Source: an uncultured Flavobacteriaceae bacterium (GTDB lineage Bacteria; Bacteroidota; Bacteroidia; Flavobacteriales; Flavobacteriaceae). Taken from it: a DNA stretch of 14,681 nt. Of the stretch, positions 6,111-13,368 are shown piece after piece. Made by a program: the position numbers and the translations under genes. Within the stretch, counting starts at the first letter, position 1. Each line of letters starts with the position of its first letter. The DNA lies in assembly GCA_913044085.1 (NCBI GenBank), contig CAJWNW010000035.1:1-14681 (forward strand), in the 5' to 3' direction. The notes under the pieces were generated by a model. That model did no database searches and was not told the DNA's origin. It saw only the letters and a list, made by a program, of their open reading frames with translations.

Positions 6111-7622
6111 ATGCAAATTCCATTGGTTAATTCTGTTGCTAGCTGGTTTTTAAAGAAGCGTTTTCATCAAATTAATTTGTTTCTAAAATACCCCTGTGAT
6201 GTTCAAAACGAGCTTCTTGTAAACCTTTTGGAGGGTGCTAAAAATACGGAATTAGGCCTTAAATATGATTTTAAATCTATTGAATCCTATCGAGAATTTG
6301 CAAATCGGGTGCCTGTTTCAACCTACGAGATGTATGAGGAGTTGATACACCGCTCCTTAAAAGGTGAACAAAATATTTTTTGGCCAAAGCCCATAAAATG
6401 GTTTGCAAAGTCCAGCGGCACTACCAATTCCAAAAGTAAATTTATTCCAGTTAGTGACGCCTCTTTAGAGAATTGCCATTATGCTGCTGGAAAGGACTTG
6501 CTCTGTATGTATTTAAATAACAATCCGGAATCCGAGTTATTCAATGGTAAAAACTTGCGTTTAGGGGGGAGTAAGGAATTGTATGAAGAAAATGGTGCTA
6601 TTTTTGGAGATCTTTCTGCCATTTTGATTGATAATATGCCGTTTTGGGCAGAATTTAGCAGCACCCCAAGTAATAAAATTTCATTGATGAGCAATTGGGA
6701 AGCTAAAATGCGTGCAATTGTTGAAGAAACAAGAAATGAAAATGTGACGAGTTTGGCTGGGGTACCCTCTTGGATGCTGGTCTTGCTAAATACTATTTTG
6801 GAAACAACCGGGCATTCCAATGTTTTGGATCTTTGGCCCAACTTGGAAGTTTATTTTCATGGTGGTGTGAGCTTTATGCCCTACGACCGTGAGTACAAAA
6901 AAATAATTCCTTCAACATCGTTTAAGTATTATGAAACTTACAATGCCTCTGAAGGGTTTTTTGCCATTCAAGACCGGAATCATTCCGATGAATTAATGTT
7001 GATGTTGGATTATGGGATTTTTTATGAGTTCATCCCAATGGAAACTTATGGCACCAAAAATCAAAAAGTGATTCCTTTATATGAAGTTCAAAAAGGGAAA
7101 AATTATGCCATGATTATTACCACAAATGCAGGGCTTTGGCGCTATCAAATTGGGGATACCGTTCGGTTTACGTGCATCGACCCCTACCGCATTGTGGTGA
7201 CTGGACGCACCAAACATTTTATCAATGTTTTCGGTGAAGAGCTCATCATCGAAAACACCGACAAAGCTTTGAAAATCGTTGCTAAAAAAATTGGTTGTGA
7301 AGTTCGGGATTACACGGTTGCGCCTATTTTTATGGAAGGCAAAGAAAAGGGGGCGCATGAATGGTTGATTGAATTTAAAAAACCGCCTAAAGATCTGCGT
7401 TATTTTACAGAACTATTGGACAATGCCTTGAAAGCTTTAAACTCTGACTATGAGGCAAAACGCTATAACAACATCACTTTAAACATTCCAAAAGTGAGTA
7501 TCGCAAGAGCGGAGCTTTTTCACGACTGGTTAAAAGCAAAAAATCAATTGGGTGGGCAACACAAGGTGCCACGTCTTTCCAATTCTCGTTTGTTTTTAGA
7601 CGCTTTGTTGAGTCTGTCTTAA
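6111..7622 (+). CDS. GH3-family acyl-acid amido synthetase-like protein
   Basis: The 503-residue protein belongs to the GH3 family ('GH3 auxin-responsive promoter' proteins), part of the adenylate-forming enzyme superfamily. Plant members adenylate an acid such as indole-acetate or jasmonate and join it to an amino acid. The nucleotide-binding motifs are intact: SSGTTNSKSKFIP (101-113), YYETYNASEGFFA (273-285), LWRYQIGDTVRF (342-353, with R344 and D349), GRTKHFINVFGEE (365-377) and a late GQHKVPRL segment (482-489, with K485). Catalysis is therefore plausible. The bacterial substrate is unknown, and no biosynthetic neighbours point to one: it is a stand-alone gene, divergent from DUF2797 and convergent with clpX. 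There is no signal peptide. The ATG start fits the family N-terminus. Confidence 0.9.
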   Translation: MQIPLVNSVASWFLKKRFHQINLFLKYPCDVQNELLVNLLEGAKNTELGLKYDFKSIESYREFANRVPVSTYEMYEELIHRSLKGEQNIFWPKPIKWFAKSSGTTNSKSKFIPVSDASLENCHYAAGKDLLCMYLNNNPESELFNGKNLRLGGSKELYEENGAIFGDLSAILIDNMPFWAEFSSTPSNKISLMSNWEAKMRAIVEETRNENVTSLAGVPSWMLVLLNTILETTGHSNVLDLWPNLEVYFHGGVSFMPYDREYKKIIPSTSFKYYETYNASEGFFAIQDRNHSDELMLMLDYGIFYEFIPMETYGTKNQKVIPLYEVQKGKNYAMIITTNAGLWRYQIGDTVRFTCIDPYRIVVTGRTKHFINVFGEELIIENTDKALKIVAKKIGCEVRDYTVAPIFMEGKEKGAHEWLIEFKKPPKDLRYFTELLDNALKALNSDYEAKRYNNITLNIPKVSIARAELFHDWLKAKNQLGGQHKVPRLSNSRLFLDALLSLS

Positions 7623-7624
7623 AA

Positions 7625-7671
7625 TGACATAAATATTACATTTATTGCAGTATTTATCATTTTTGTTTTTT
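7625..7671 (+). terminator. Weak candidate terminator after the GH3 gene
   Basis: ATGA-CA-TAAATA (7625-7636) can pair with TATTTATCAT (7651-7660), followed by a T-rich run (7661-7671). The stem is A/T only, with a two-base bulge, so it may not function. It lies in the 64-base gap between the convergent GH3 and clpX genes. Confidence 0.25.
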
Positions 7672-7686
7672 ATTTAAACAAAAGAT

Positions 7687-8916
7687 TTAGGAAACGGCTT
7701 TCAATTGCTTAAGTCGGGAACGGTTGAGCTGTTTTTTAACATACGATTTGTCGATATTGAGATTTTTATCACCACTACCCGGAAGAGAAAACATGGCGTC
7801 GGTTAGTATTTCTTCACACAAAGAACGCAAGCCACGAGCTCCCAATTTATATTCAACAGCTTTTACGACTATAAAATCCAAAGCATCTGCTTCAAATGAT
7901 AATTCAATTTGATCCATTTGAAACAATTTTTTATATTGTTTTACAATGGCATTTTTGGGTTCTGTAAGAATCGCTCTAAGCGCAGATTCGTCCAATGGAT
8001 TCATGTACGTCAACACAGGCAATCGACCGATAATTTCTGGAATAAGGCCAAAATCTTTTAAGTCTTTTGGTGTTATGTATTGCAACAAGTTTTTTGTGTC
8101 AATTGGTTCTCCTTCTTGAGCCGATTTATAACCAATGGCCGCCATATTCAAGCGCTTAGAAATACGGCGTTCAATACCATCAAAGGCGCCGCCGGCGATA
8201 AATAATATATTTTCGGTATTGACCTCAACAAACTTTTGATCTGGATGTTTTCGCCCTCCTTTTGGGGGTACATTGACAATGGTACCCTCTAAAAGTTTAA
8301 GCAAGGCTTGTTGTACACCCTCACCAGAAACGTCTCTAGTGATTGAAGGATTGTCACTTTTACGAGCAATTTTATCAATTTCATCAATAAATACAATGCC
8401 GCGTTCTGCTTTTTCTTTATCATAGTCAGCTGCTTGTAACAAGCGCGTCAGCATGCTTTCTACGTCCTCACCCACATAGCCTGCCTCGGTCATGACTGTG
8501 GCATCTACGATGGCTAAAGGAACGTTGAGCATCTTAGCAATGGTTTTAGCCATAAGCGTTTTTCCAGTCCCGGTTTCCCCGACCAATATAATGTTACTTT
8601 TTTGAATTTCAATGGCATCTTCTGCTGGCGATTGAAGCAACCTTTTGTAGTGGTTGTATACTGCCACAGCCATCACTTTTTTAGTTTGGTCTTGACCAAT
8701 AACGTATGTATCCAAAAAACTTTTTATTTCTTTGGGTTTTTTGAGCATCAAATCGGAAGTAAGTTCCTGTACTTGGTGATTAGATTCTTCTACAACAATG
8801 CCATGTGCTTGTTCGATACAGCGGTCACATATATGCGCACCGAGACCTGCAATTAGTAAATTTGTCTCTGCCTTTTGCTTGCCACAAAATGAACATTCCA
8901 ATACTTCTTTTGTCAT
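7687..8916 (-). CDS. clpX: ATP-dependent Clp protease ATPase subunit ClpX
   Basis: ClpX is the AAA+ unfoldase that recognises substrates and threads them into ClpP. The 409-residue chain has the N-terminal C4 zinc-binding domain (C8, C11, C30, C33), Walker A GETGTGKT (113-120), the pore loop GYVGED (146-151), Walker B IVFIDEID (174-181), the RKH pore loop (222-224) and sensor 2 GARGLRS (359-365). The ClpP-docking loop reads I261-G262-Y263 rather than the E. coli IGF, a conservative change. The gene follows clpP by 26 bases on the same strand, so the two are very likely co-transcribed. It ends against the convergent GH3 gene. Confidence 0.98.
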   Translation of the reverse strand: MTKEVLECSFCGKQKAETNLLIAGLGAHICDRCIEQAHGIVVEESNHQVQELTSDLMLKKPKEIKSFLDTYVIGQDQTKKVMAVAVYNHYKRLLQSPAEDAIEIQKSNIILVGETGTGKTLMAKTIAKMLNVPLAIVDATVMTEAGYVGEDVESMLTRLLQAADYDKEKAERGIVFIDEIDKIARKSDNPSITRDVSGEGVQQALLKLLEGTIVNVPPKGGRKHPDQKFVEVNTENILFIAGGAFDGIERRISKRLNMAAIGYKSAQEGEPIDTKNLLQYITPKDLKDFGLIPEIIGRLPVLTYMNPLDESALRAILTEPKNAIVKQYKKLFQMDQIELSFEADALDFIVVKAVEYKLGARGLRSLCEEILTDAMFSLPGSGDKNLNIDKSYVKKQLNRSRLKQLKAVS

Positions 8917-8942
8917 GGAAACGTGTGTTTAATAGGTAAGGT

Positions 8943-9620
8943 CTACGGTTTTTTGGAAAGGATTTCATCAATCATTCCATAGTCTAAGGCTTTATCTGCC
9001 TTCATCCAATAATCCCGATCACTGTCGGCATAGACTTTATCATAGTCTTGTCCAGAGTGCTTAGATATAATATTGTACAACTCTTCTTTGAGTGTTAAAA
9101 TTTCTCGTGCTGTAATTTCAATGTCACTGGCTTGTCCTTGTGCGCCACCTAAAGGTTGGTGAATCATAACGCGAGAGTGTGTCAATCCACTTCGCTTGCC
9201 TTTTTCACCTGCACACAACAAAACAGCGCCCATAGAAGCCGCCATCCCTGTACAAATGGTAGCAACGTCCGGCTTAATAAGCTGCATGGTGTCATAGATT
9301 CCCAATCCAGCATAAACACCTCCCCCAGGTGAGTTGATGTATATTTGGATGTCTTTGGAAGCATCAGTGCTTTCCAAAAATAACAATTGTGCCTGAATGA
9401 TATTGGCAACCTGATCATTGATCGCGGTACCCAAGAAAATAATACGGTCCATCATTAAACGAGAAAACACATCAAAAATGGCAATATTCATTTGACGTTC
9501 TTCAATAATATTTGGGGTCAGGCCCATGGGATTCATACTGCTAACAATCTTCTCATAGTAGGTGCTGCTGATGCCTAAATCTTTTATCGCGAATTTTTTA
9601 AATTCTTTACCGTAATCCAT
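8943..9620 (-). CDS. clpP: ATP-dependent Clp protease proteolytic subunit ClpP
   Basis: This is the serine peptidase of the Clp protease, a double heptamer ring that degrades proteins fed in by ClpX. The catalytic triad is visible: S129 in GMAASMGA (125-132), H154 in RVMIHQP (150-156) and D203 in the DSDRDYW segment (199-205). The substrate-binding NSPGG (96-100) is also present. At 225 residues it carries an N-terminal extension of some 30-40 residues relative to mature E. coli ClpP, partly consistent with a propeptide. It lies upstream of clpX by 26 bases and downstream of tig by 114 bases. Confidence 0.98.
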   Translation of the reverse strand: MDYGKEFKKFAIKDLGISSTYYEKIVSSMNPMGLTPNIIEERQMNIAIFDVFSRLMMDRIIFLGTAINDQVANIIQAQLLFLESTDASKDIQIYINSPGGGVYAGLGIYDTMQLIKPDVATICTGMAASMGAVLLCAGEKGKRSGLTHSRVMIHQPLGGAQGQASDIEITAREILTLKEELYNIISKHSGQDYDKVYADSDRDYWMKADKALDYGMIDEILSKKP

Positions 9621-9686
9621 AATGGTCTCTTATTTTAGTCTGTAAATATAGTATTATTTTCAAAGGAATGTTTTGTTTTTAAGTAG

Positions 9687-9717
9687 AAAAAAACCGCTTT
9701 CTATGCCTGTACTAGAA
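9687..9717 (-). terminator. Weak candidate terminator after tig
   Basis: On the minus strand TTCTA (9717-9713) and TAGAA (9703-9699) make a 5-base stem with a 9-base loop. Five bases later comes a run of seven T (9693-9687). The short stem and the gap before the T run make this weak. If functional it would partly separate tig from clpP-clpX. Confidence 0.25.
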
Positions 9718-9724
9718 CCGCTTT
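9692..9724. repeat. 9-base direct repeat between tig and clpP
   Basis: AACCGCTTT occurs at 9692-9700 and again at 9716-9724, 24 bases apart, inside the 114-base gap between the tig stop and the clpP start. The second copy ends 10 bases from the tig stop codon. It overlaps the candidate terminator. A duplicated or decayed terminator arm is one explanation. Confidence 0.55.
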
Positions 9725-9734
9725 TTACTTAAAA

Positions 9735-11060
9735 CTACTTGTGGTAAACTTCTTTAACAAAGGCATCGTAACTTATTTTTTTCTCTTTAAGTTTCGCGTT
9801 TTCTTTGTAAAAAGTCAATAGTTTTTGACTTGTCAATTGTTCGGACATTCGCTTCACCTCATCTTGATTTGAAAGTACACGTGCAACAATATCTTCAATT
9901 TCTTTTTCAGAGGGATTTAATTGTCCAAATTGGGCCATTTGGGCCTTGATCATTTGACCAGCAAAGGCTTTTAATTCTTCAAAATTAACCTGAAGCTTAT
10001 TGTCGACAATCAATTTACTTTCTATGAGTTGATAGCGCATGCTTTTCTCAGACTTTTCATATTCTTCTTTGGCCTGAGATTCAGTCAAGGGCGCTTCCCC
10101 CGCCGTTTGTAACCATTTTTGTAAAAATTCTGAAGGCAGCTTGAATTTGGTGTTTTCCACCATATACTCAGTGATGTCGTTTAATAACTTTTGATCTGAT
10201 TGCTGAACAAATTGTTTTTCAGCATCCGCTTTTAATTTTTCTTTGAAATCCGTCACAGTTTTGACAGCGTCTTTACCAAACAACTTATCAAACAACTCTT
10301 GGTCTAGGTCAGCCAAACCTCGAGTGTTAATTTCATTGATGGTAAACGTCACAACAACGTCTAAAGATTTAGCTATCTTTTGGTCTGTTTTTAAATGGGT
10401 TGTTAAATCCTGAGCATCTTGAAAAAGTCCTTTGGTATTTAAAGTGATGATATCACCAACTTTGGCACCAATAAATTTTTTGACATTGGACTTTCCTTTG
10501 AGTTTTTCTAAACTTAACGTTGTGGTGGATTCAATGCCCGCCTCATCGTTAAAAAATACGCCGGTAACTTCATCCCCATCACTAACCACATCTTTGGAAA
10601 TTAACTGCCCGTATTGTTTTTGAATGTTGGTGATTTGATTTTTAATCAATTTATCATCGGCTATGATTTTGTAATGTGTCAAAGCTCTACGTCCATTAAG
10701 CTTGATATCAAATTTTGGACTCAAACCAATGTCAAAGGCAAACGAAAAGTTGTCCGCATCCCAATCAATGCTGTCTTGGTCTTGGGGTAATGGACTTCCC
10801 AGTACATCCAATTTTTCTTCGGTAAGGTATTTCCCCAAAGCTTCTTGAAGTATTTTGTTAACCGTGTCTGCAATCACGGCCTTACCGTATTGTTTTTTAA
10901 CTAAACCCATGGGAACCTGGCCTTTTCTAAAGCCTGGAATATTGGCAGATTTCCTGTAGTCTGTCAATGTTTTTTCCACTTTTTCAGCGTAATCTTCTTT
11001 TTCAATCGCGATGGTTACAACCGCATTAAGAGCGTCTTTGTTTTCTCTTGTAATATTCAT
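9735..11060 (-). CDS. tig: Trigger factor (ribosome-associated chaperone)
   Basis: Trigger factor binds the ribosome exit tunnel and shields nascent chains. The N-terminal domain carries the ribosome-binding signature GFRKGQVP (43-50), preceded by NIP as is usual. Residues about 150-245 occupy the place of the FKBP-type prolyl isomerase domain (SDGDEVTGVFF near 161-171) but look divergent, and I do not see a clear set of FKBP active-site aromatic residues. The rest, to residue 441, is the long helical C-terminal chaperone domain, rich in Lys, Glu and Gln. Length is normal. It is the first gene of the tig-clpP-clpX order found across bacteria and has a strong promoter of its own at 11085-11115. 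Identity is secure; isomerase activity is doubtful. Confidence 0.95.
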   Translation of the reverse strand: MNITRENKDALNAVVTIAIEKEDYAEKVEKTLTDYRKSANIPGFRKGQVPMGLVKKQYGKAVIADTVNKILQEALGKYLTEEKLDVLGSPLPQDQDSIDWDADNFSFAFDIGLSPKFDIKLNGRRALTHYKIIADDKLIKNQITNIQKQYGQLISKDVVSDGDEVTGVFFNDEAGIESTTTLSLEKLKGKSNVKKFIGAKVGDIITLNTKGLFQDAQDLTTHLKTDQKIAKSLDVVVTFTINEINTRGLADLDQELFDKLFGKDAVKTVTDFKEKLKADAEKQFVQQSDQKLLNDITEYMVENTKFKLPSEFLQKWLQTAGEAPLTESQAKEEYEKSEKSMRYQLIESKLIVDNKLQVNFEELKAFAGQMIKAQMAQFGQLNPSEKEIEDIVARVLSNQDEVKRMSEQLTSQKLLTFYKENAKLKEKKISYDAFVKEVYHK

Positions 11061-11084
11061 TGTGATGAATTAAAAATTGGGTGG

Positions 11085-11115
11085 CAAAAGTACAATAATT
11101 TTAACGGAGTACAAA
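11085..11115 (-). promoter_or_regulatory. tig promoter (Bacteroidota consensus)
   Basis: On the minus strand TTTG (11115-11112), exactly 19 bases, then TACTTTTG (11092-11085) reproduces the Bacteroidota TTTG-N19-TAnnTTTG consensus with no mismatch. The expected start of transcription is near 11079, leaving a leader of about 18 bases before the tig ATG. It sits in the 74-base gap after the alpha/beta hydrolase stop, so tig is not dependent on the pdxJ promoter. This is the best promoter match in the window. Confidence 0.75.
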
Positions 11116-11134
11116 TATTTTAAGGATATGAAAA

Positions 11135-11899
11135 TCAACTTAAAAAGGTTGCTACATTTGAATAAAAGGCTTCGGGATTTTCGGCGTGTAACCAATGCCC
11201 AGCATTTGGAATGGTAACCAAAATAAAGTTTGAAAATTGATTTGAAATTTGTTTTTCATCCTCATCAACGATGTATTCGGAGCGTTCTCCTCTAACAAAA
11301 AGAGTTGGCAAGGCCACTTCATAATGCAATTCCAAAGCTTCTCCAACTTCTACAACGTTGGCTTTTAAGACCTCCAAATTCAAACGTAAGGCCAAACACC
11401 CTGGAGCTTTCCAATAGAGATTTTTTAACAAAAATTGTCGCACACCTAACTCAGGCACAGACTCCGATAGTTGAATATCGGCCTCTTTACGGCTGTTTAC
11501 AGCGGAAAAATCAAGCGAAGAAAGACCGTTCAAAATGGCATCATGATGCACTGGATAAAAACGTGGGGCAATGTCTGCCACAATTAGCTTTTGCAGACGT
11601 TGTGGATAGAGGGCGGCAAATAACATCCCAGTCTTACCTCCCATTGAGTGCCCAAGAAGTATAACGTTTTTAAGTTGATGAAACTCGCAATATGTCTCTA
11701 AATCTAAAGCCATGACTTCATAATTGAAAACATTGTTGTGAAAACTACGGCCATGATTCCTTTGATCTATGAGGTGCAATTGATACCCTAATTTTGAAAA
11801 ACGAAGGGCCAATGTTTTCCAATTATCGCCCATACCTAAAAAACCGTGAAGAATTAAAAAAGGAGTCCCTTCCCCCAATATTTTAGAGTGCAACACCAT
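11135..11899 (-). CDS. Alpha/beta-fold hydrolase (YbfF-like esterase)
   Basis: The 254-residue single-domain hydrolase has the usual landmarks: the oxyanion segment HGFLGMGDNW (18-27), an RNHGRS motif (47-52), nucleophile elbow GHSMGG (83-88, S85) and catalytic H235 in NAGHWLHAENP (232-242). The acid is probably D109 in VADIAPRFY, by analogy with E. coli YbfF, or D212. There is no signal peptide, so it should be cytoplasmic. Substrate is unknown; the YbfF group hydrolyses short-chain esters or acyl-CoA in vitro. Its ATG directly follows the pdxJ stop (TAA-ATG, no spacer), so it is probably translationally coupled to pdxJ. That suggests co-regulation but does not show a role in vitamin B6 metabolism. 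Confidence 0.9.
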   Translation of the reverse strand: MVLHSKILGEGTPFLILHGFLGMGDNWKTLALRFSKLGYQLHLIDQRNHGRSFHNNVFNYEVMALDLETYCEFHQLKNVILLGHSMGGKTGMLFAALYPQRLQKLIVADIAPRFYPVHHDAILNGLSSLDFSAVNSRKEADIQLSESVPELGVRQFLLKNLYWKAPGCLALRLNLEVLKANVVEVGEALELHYEVALPTLFVRGERSEYIVDEDEKQISNQFSNFILVTIPNAGHWLHAENPEAFYSNVATFLS

Positions 11900-12613
11900 T
11901 TATCGCAAACGATTTTTATACATATTAATGACATTTTCAATTCCAAAGTAAAGACTCTCAGTAATAAGGGCGTGCCCAATGGAAACCTCCAAAATATTTG
12001 GCACATTTTCCTTAAAAAATTTTATGTTATCCAGAGATAAATCATGGCCAGCATTGACCCCCAAAGCACATTCAATAGCGCGTTCTGCACAATCCGTATA
12101 AGGTTTTACGGCCTTGTAATTTTCAAGGGCATAGCCTTTTGCAAAAGCTTCGGTGTACAATTCAATTCTATCTGTACCAGTAGTTTTGGCTGCTTCGAGT
12201 TGATTAGGGTCGGGATCTAGAAATATGGAGGTGCGAATGCCACTATTTTTAAACTCTGTGATGATCTCCGACAAGAAAGATTGGTGTTTGACACAGTCCC
12301 ACCCAGAACTACTGGTGATGGCATCCACTGTGTCCGGGACCAAGGTTACTTGGGTGGGCTTGACATTGAGAACGAGCTCTACAAATTTAGGAACCGGATT
12401 GCCTTCAATATTATATTCCGTATAAACTTCTGTTTTTAAATCACGGGCATCCTGATAACGAATGTGGCGCTCGTCTGGTCTCGGGTGAATGGTAACACCC
12501 TCTGCTCCAAATTCTTGAATGTCCTTTGCAAATTGAACCAAGTTTGGCACATCCCCGCCGCGGGCATTGCGTAAGGTTGCAATTTTATTAATATTTACAC
12601 TTAGTTTTGTCAT
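11900..12613 (-). CDS. pdxJ: Pyridoxine 5'-phosphate synthase PdxJ
   Basis: PdxJ condenses 1-deoxy-D-xylulose 5-phosphate with 3-amino-2-oxopropyl phosphate to give pyridoxine 5'-phosphate, the ring-closing step of the DXP-dependent vitamin B6 pathway. The TIM-barrel protein shows LSVNINKIATLRNARGG (4-20), TIHPRPDERHI (41-51, with H43, R45 and H50), E70 in NIEGNP, NAGHDLSLDN (188-197) and SIGHALI (211-217). I chose the ATG at 12613 (237 residues, starting MTKLSVNIN). The reading frame is open for seven more codons, to a possible start at 12634, but the shorter form fits the family and leaves room for a promoter. It is first in a pair with the alpha/beta hydrolase and divergent from the CBS protein gene. 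Confidence 0.96.
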   Translation of the reverse strand: MTKLSVNINKIATLRNARGGDVPNLVQFAKDIQEFGAEGVTIHPRPDERHIRYQDARDLKTEVYTEYNIEGNPVPKFVELVLNVKPTQVTLVPDTVDAITSSSGWDCVKHQSFLSEIITEFKNSGIRTSIFLDPDPNQLEAAKTTGTDRIELYTEAFAKGYALENYKAVKPYTDCAERAIECALGVNAGHDLSLDNIKFFKENVPNILEVSIGHALITESLYFGIENVINMYKNRLR

Positions 12614-12631
12614 GAAATCGCAATTTGTCTG

Positions 12632-12665
12632 CAAAAATACAAAGTACTGCGCTTAAAGTCTGCAA
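12632..12665 (-). promoter_or_regulatory. Candidate pdxJ promoter
   Basis: On the minus strand TATTTTTG (12639-12632) is an exact TAnnTTTG -7 element, 18 bases before the pdxJ ATG chosen here. The only -33-like TTG (12665-12663) is 23 bases further upstream, slightly longer than the usual 19-21, so the -33 assignment is uncertain. The element lies inside the longer reading frame that starts at 12634, which supports the shorter pdxJ start. Confidence 0.45.
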
Positions 12666-12682
12666 TTTTTAATTAATTTGCA
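12661..12682. repeat. Spaced dyad between pdxJ and the CBS-protein gene
   Basis: TGCAA (12661-12665), 12 A/T-rich bases, TTGCA (12678-12682). The spacer contains the 8-base palindrome TTAATTAA (12669-12676). The left arm overlaps the candidate pdxJ -33 box, and the right arm is 20 bases before the CBS gene ATG. It could be an operator acting on both genes, or chance. Confidence 0.4.
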
Positions 12683-12701
12683 AAGAGTTACACAGCCCAT
12701 T

Positions 12702-13358
12702 ATGCCACTAAATCAATTTATCATAAATGATATTAGGCCCCTCGAGGTTAAAACTACAGTTGCAGAACTACAAGAAGTTTTCAATCAACTAACGTATTCG
12801 CATGTCCCCATTCAATTAGAAGGGGTTTATATGGGTTGCCTTTCAGTAACAGATGTCTATTGTTTTGAAGCCAATCAAAAAGTGAATGATATCTTGTATG
12901 CTGTAGAAGGGTTTTTCGTTAGAGAGCACACAATATGGCTAGATGTATTGGATCGCTTTGCAGGGAATGATGCAAATATAATGCCTGTTTTAGATGAAAA
13001 AAATAATTATTTGGGCTATTATCAATTGGTAGATATTATTTCACTGTTCAATAAAACACCCTTCTTTGCAGAACCAGGGGGTATCATTATCATTGAAAAA
13101 GCGTATAAAGACTATTCTTTTAGCGAAATATGTCAAATCCTAGAGTCCAATAACGTGAAATTACTAGGGGTATTTGTCTCAAGGCTAAAAAAGGGCATGG
13201 CACAAATTACTGTAAAAATAGAAAATGCAGGGTTGAGTGCTGTTTTTGAAACTTTCAGAAGGTATGGTTATACTATCATTTCTGGGCATGAAGATGATAA
13301 TTTTATAAAAACGCTTAAAGATCGCTCTTCATACTTAAATCGTTATTTAAATTTGTAA
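12702..13358 (+). CDS. Two-CBS-domain protein with C-terminal ACT-like domain
   Basis: The 218-residue cytoplasmic protein begins with a CBS pair (about residues 5-120: TTVAELQEVFNQL...HVPI...YMGCLSVTDVY, then MPVLDEKNNYLGYYQLVDIISLF). CBS pairs usually bind adenine nucleotides. Residues about 127-195 have the strand-helix-strand-strand-helix-strand order of an ACT domain: GIIIIEK, SFSEICQILESNN, VKLLGVFVS, AQITVKIE, GLSAVFETFRRYG, YTIIS. This recalls the AcuB architecture. I took the ATG at 12702. A TTG eight codons upstream (12678) would also be open, but it adds residues not expected in the family. nadK follows after 10 bases in the same operon, so a role in NAD(P) or energy sensing is an inference from position only. 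Confidence 0.85.
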   Translation: MPLNQFIINDIRPLEVKTTVAELQEVFNQLTYSHVPIQLEGVYMGCLSVTDVYCFEANQKVNDILYAVEGFFVREHTIWLDVLDRFAGNDANIMPVLDEKNNYLGYYQLVDIISLFNKTPFFAEPGGIIIIEKAYKDYSFSEICQILESNNVKLLGVFVSRLKKGMAQITVKIENAGLSAVFETFRRYGYTIISGHEDDNFIKTLKDRSSYLNRYLNL

Positions 13359-13368
13359 ATTAGTATCG

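Noticed and set aside
11305..11664. 119-codon plus-strand open frame inside the alpha/beta hydrolase gene
   Set aside because: It runs antisense over the GHSMGG-containing coding region and has no family resemblance, so it is a shadow.
12614..12634. Longer pdxJ start adding seven residues
   Set aside because: The extension overlaps the -7 element TATTTTTG, and the family begins with MTKLSVNIN, so the ATG at 12613 was used.
12678..12701. TTG start for the CBS protein eight codons upstream of the ATG
   Set aside because: An ATG at 12702 gives the expected N-terminus, and the extra codons lie in the dyad/promoter region.
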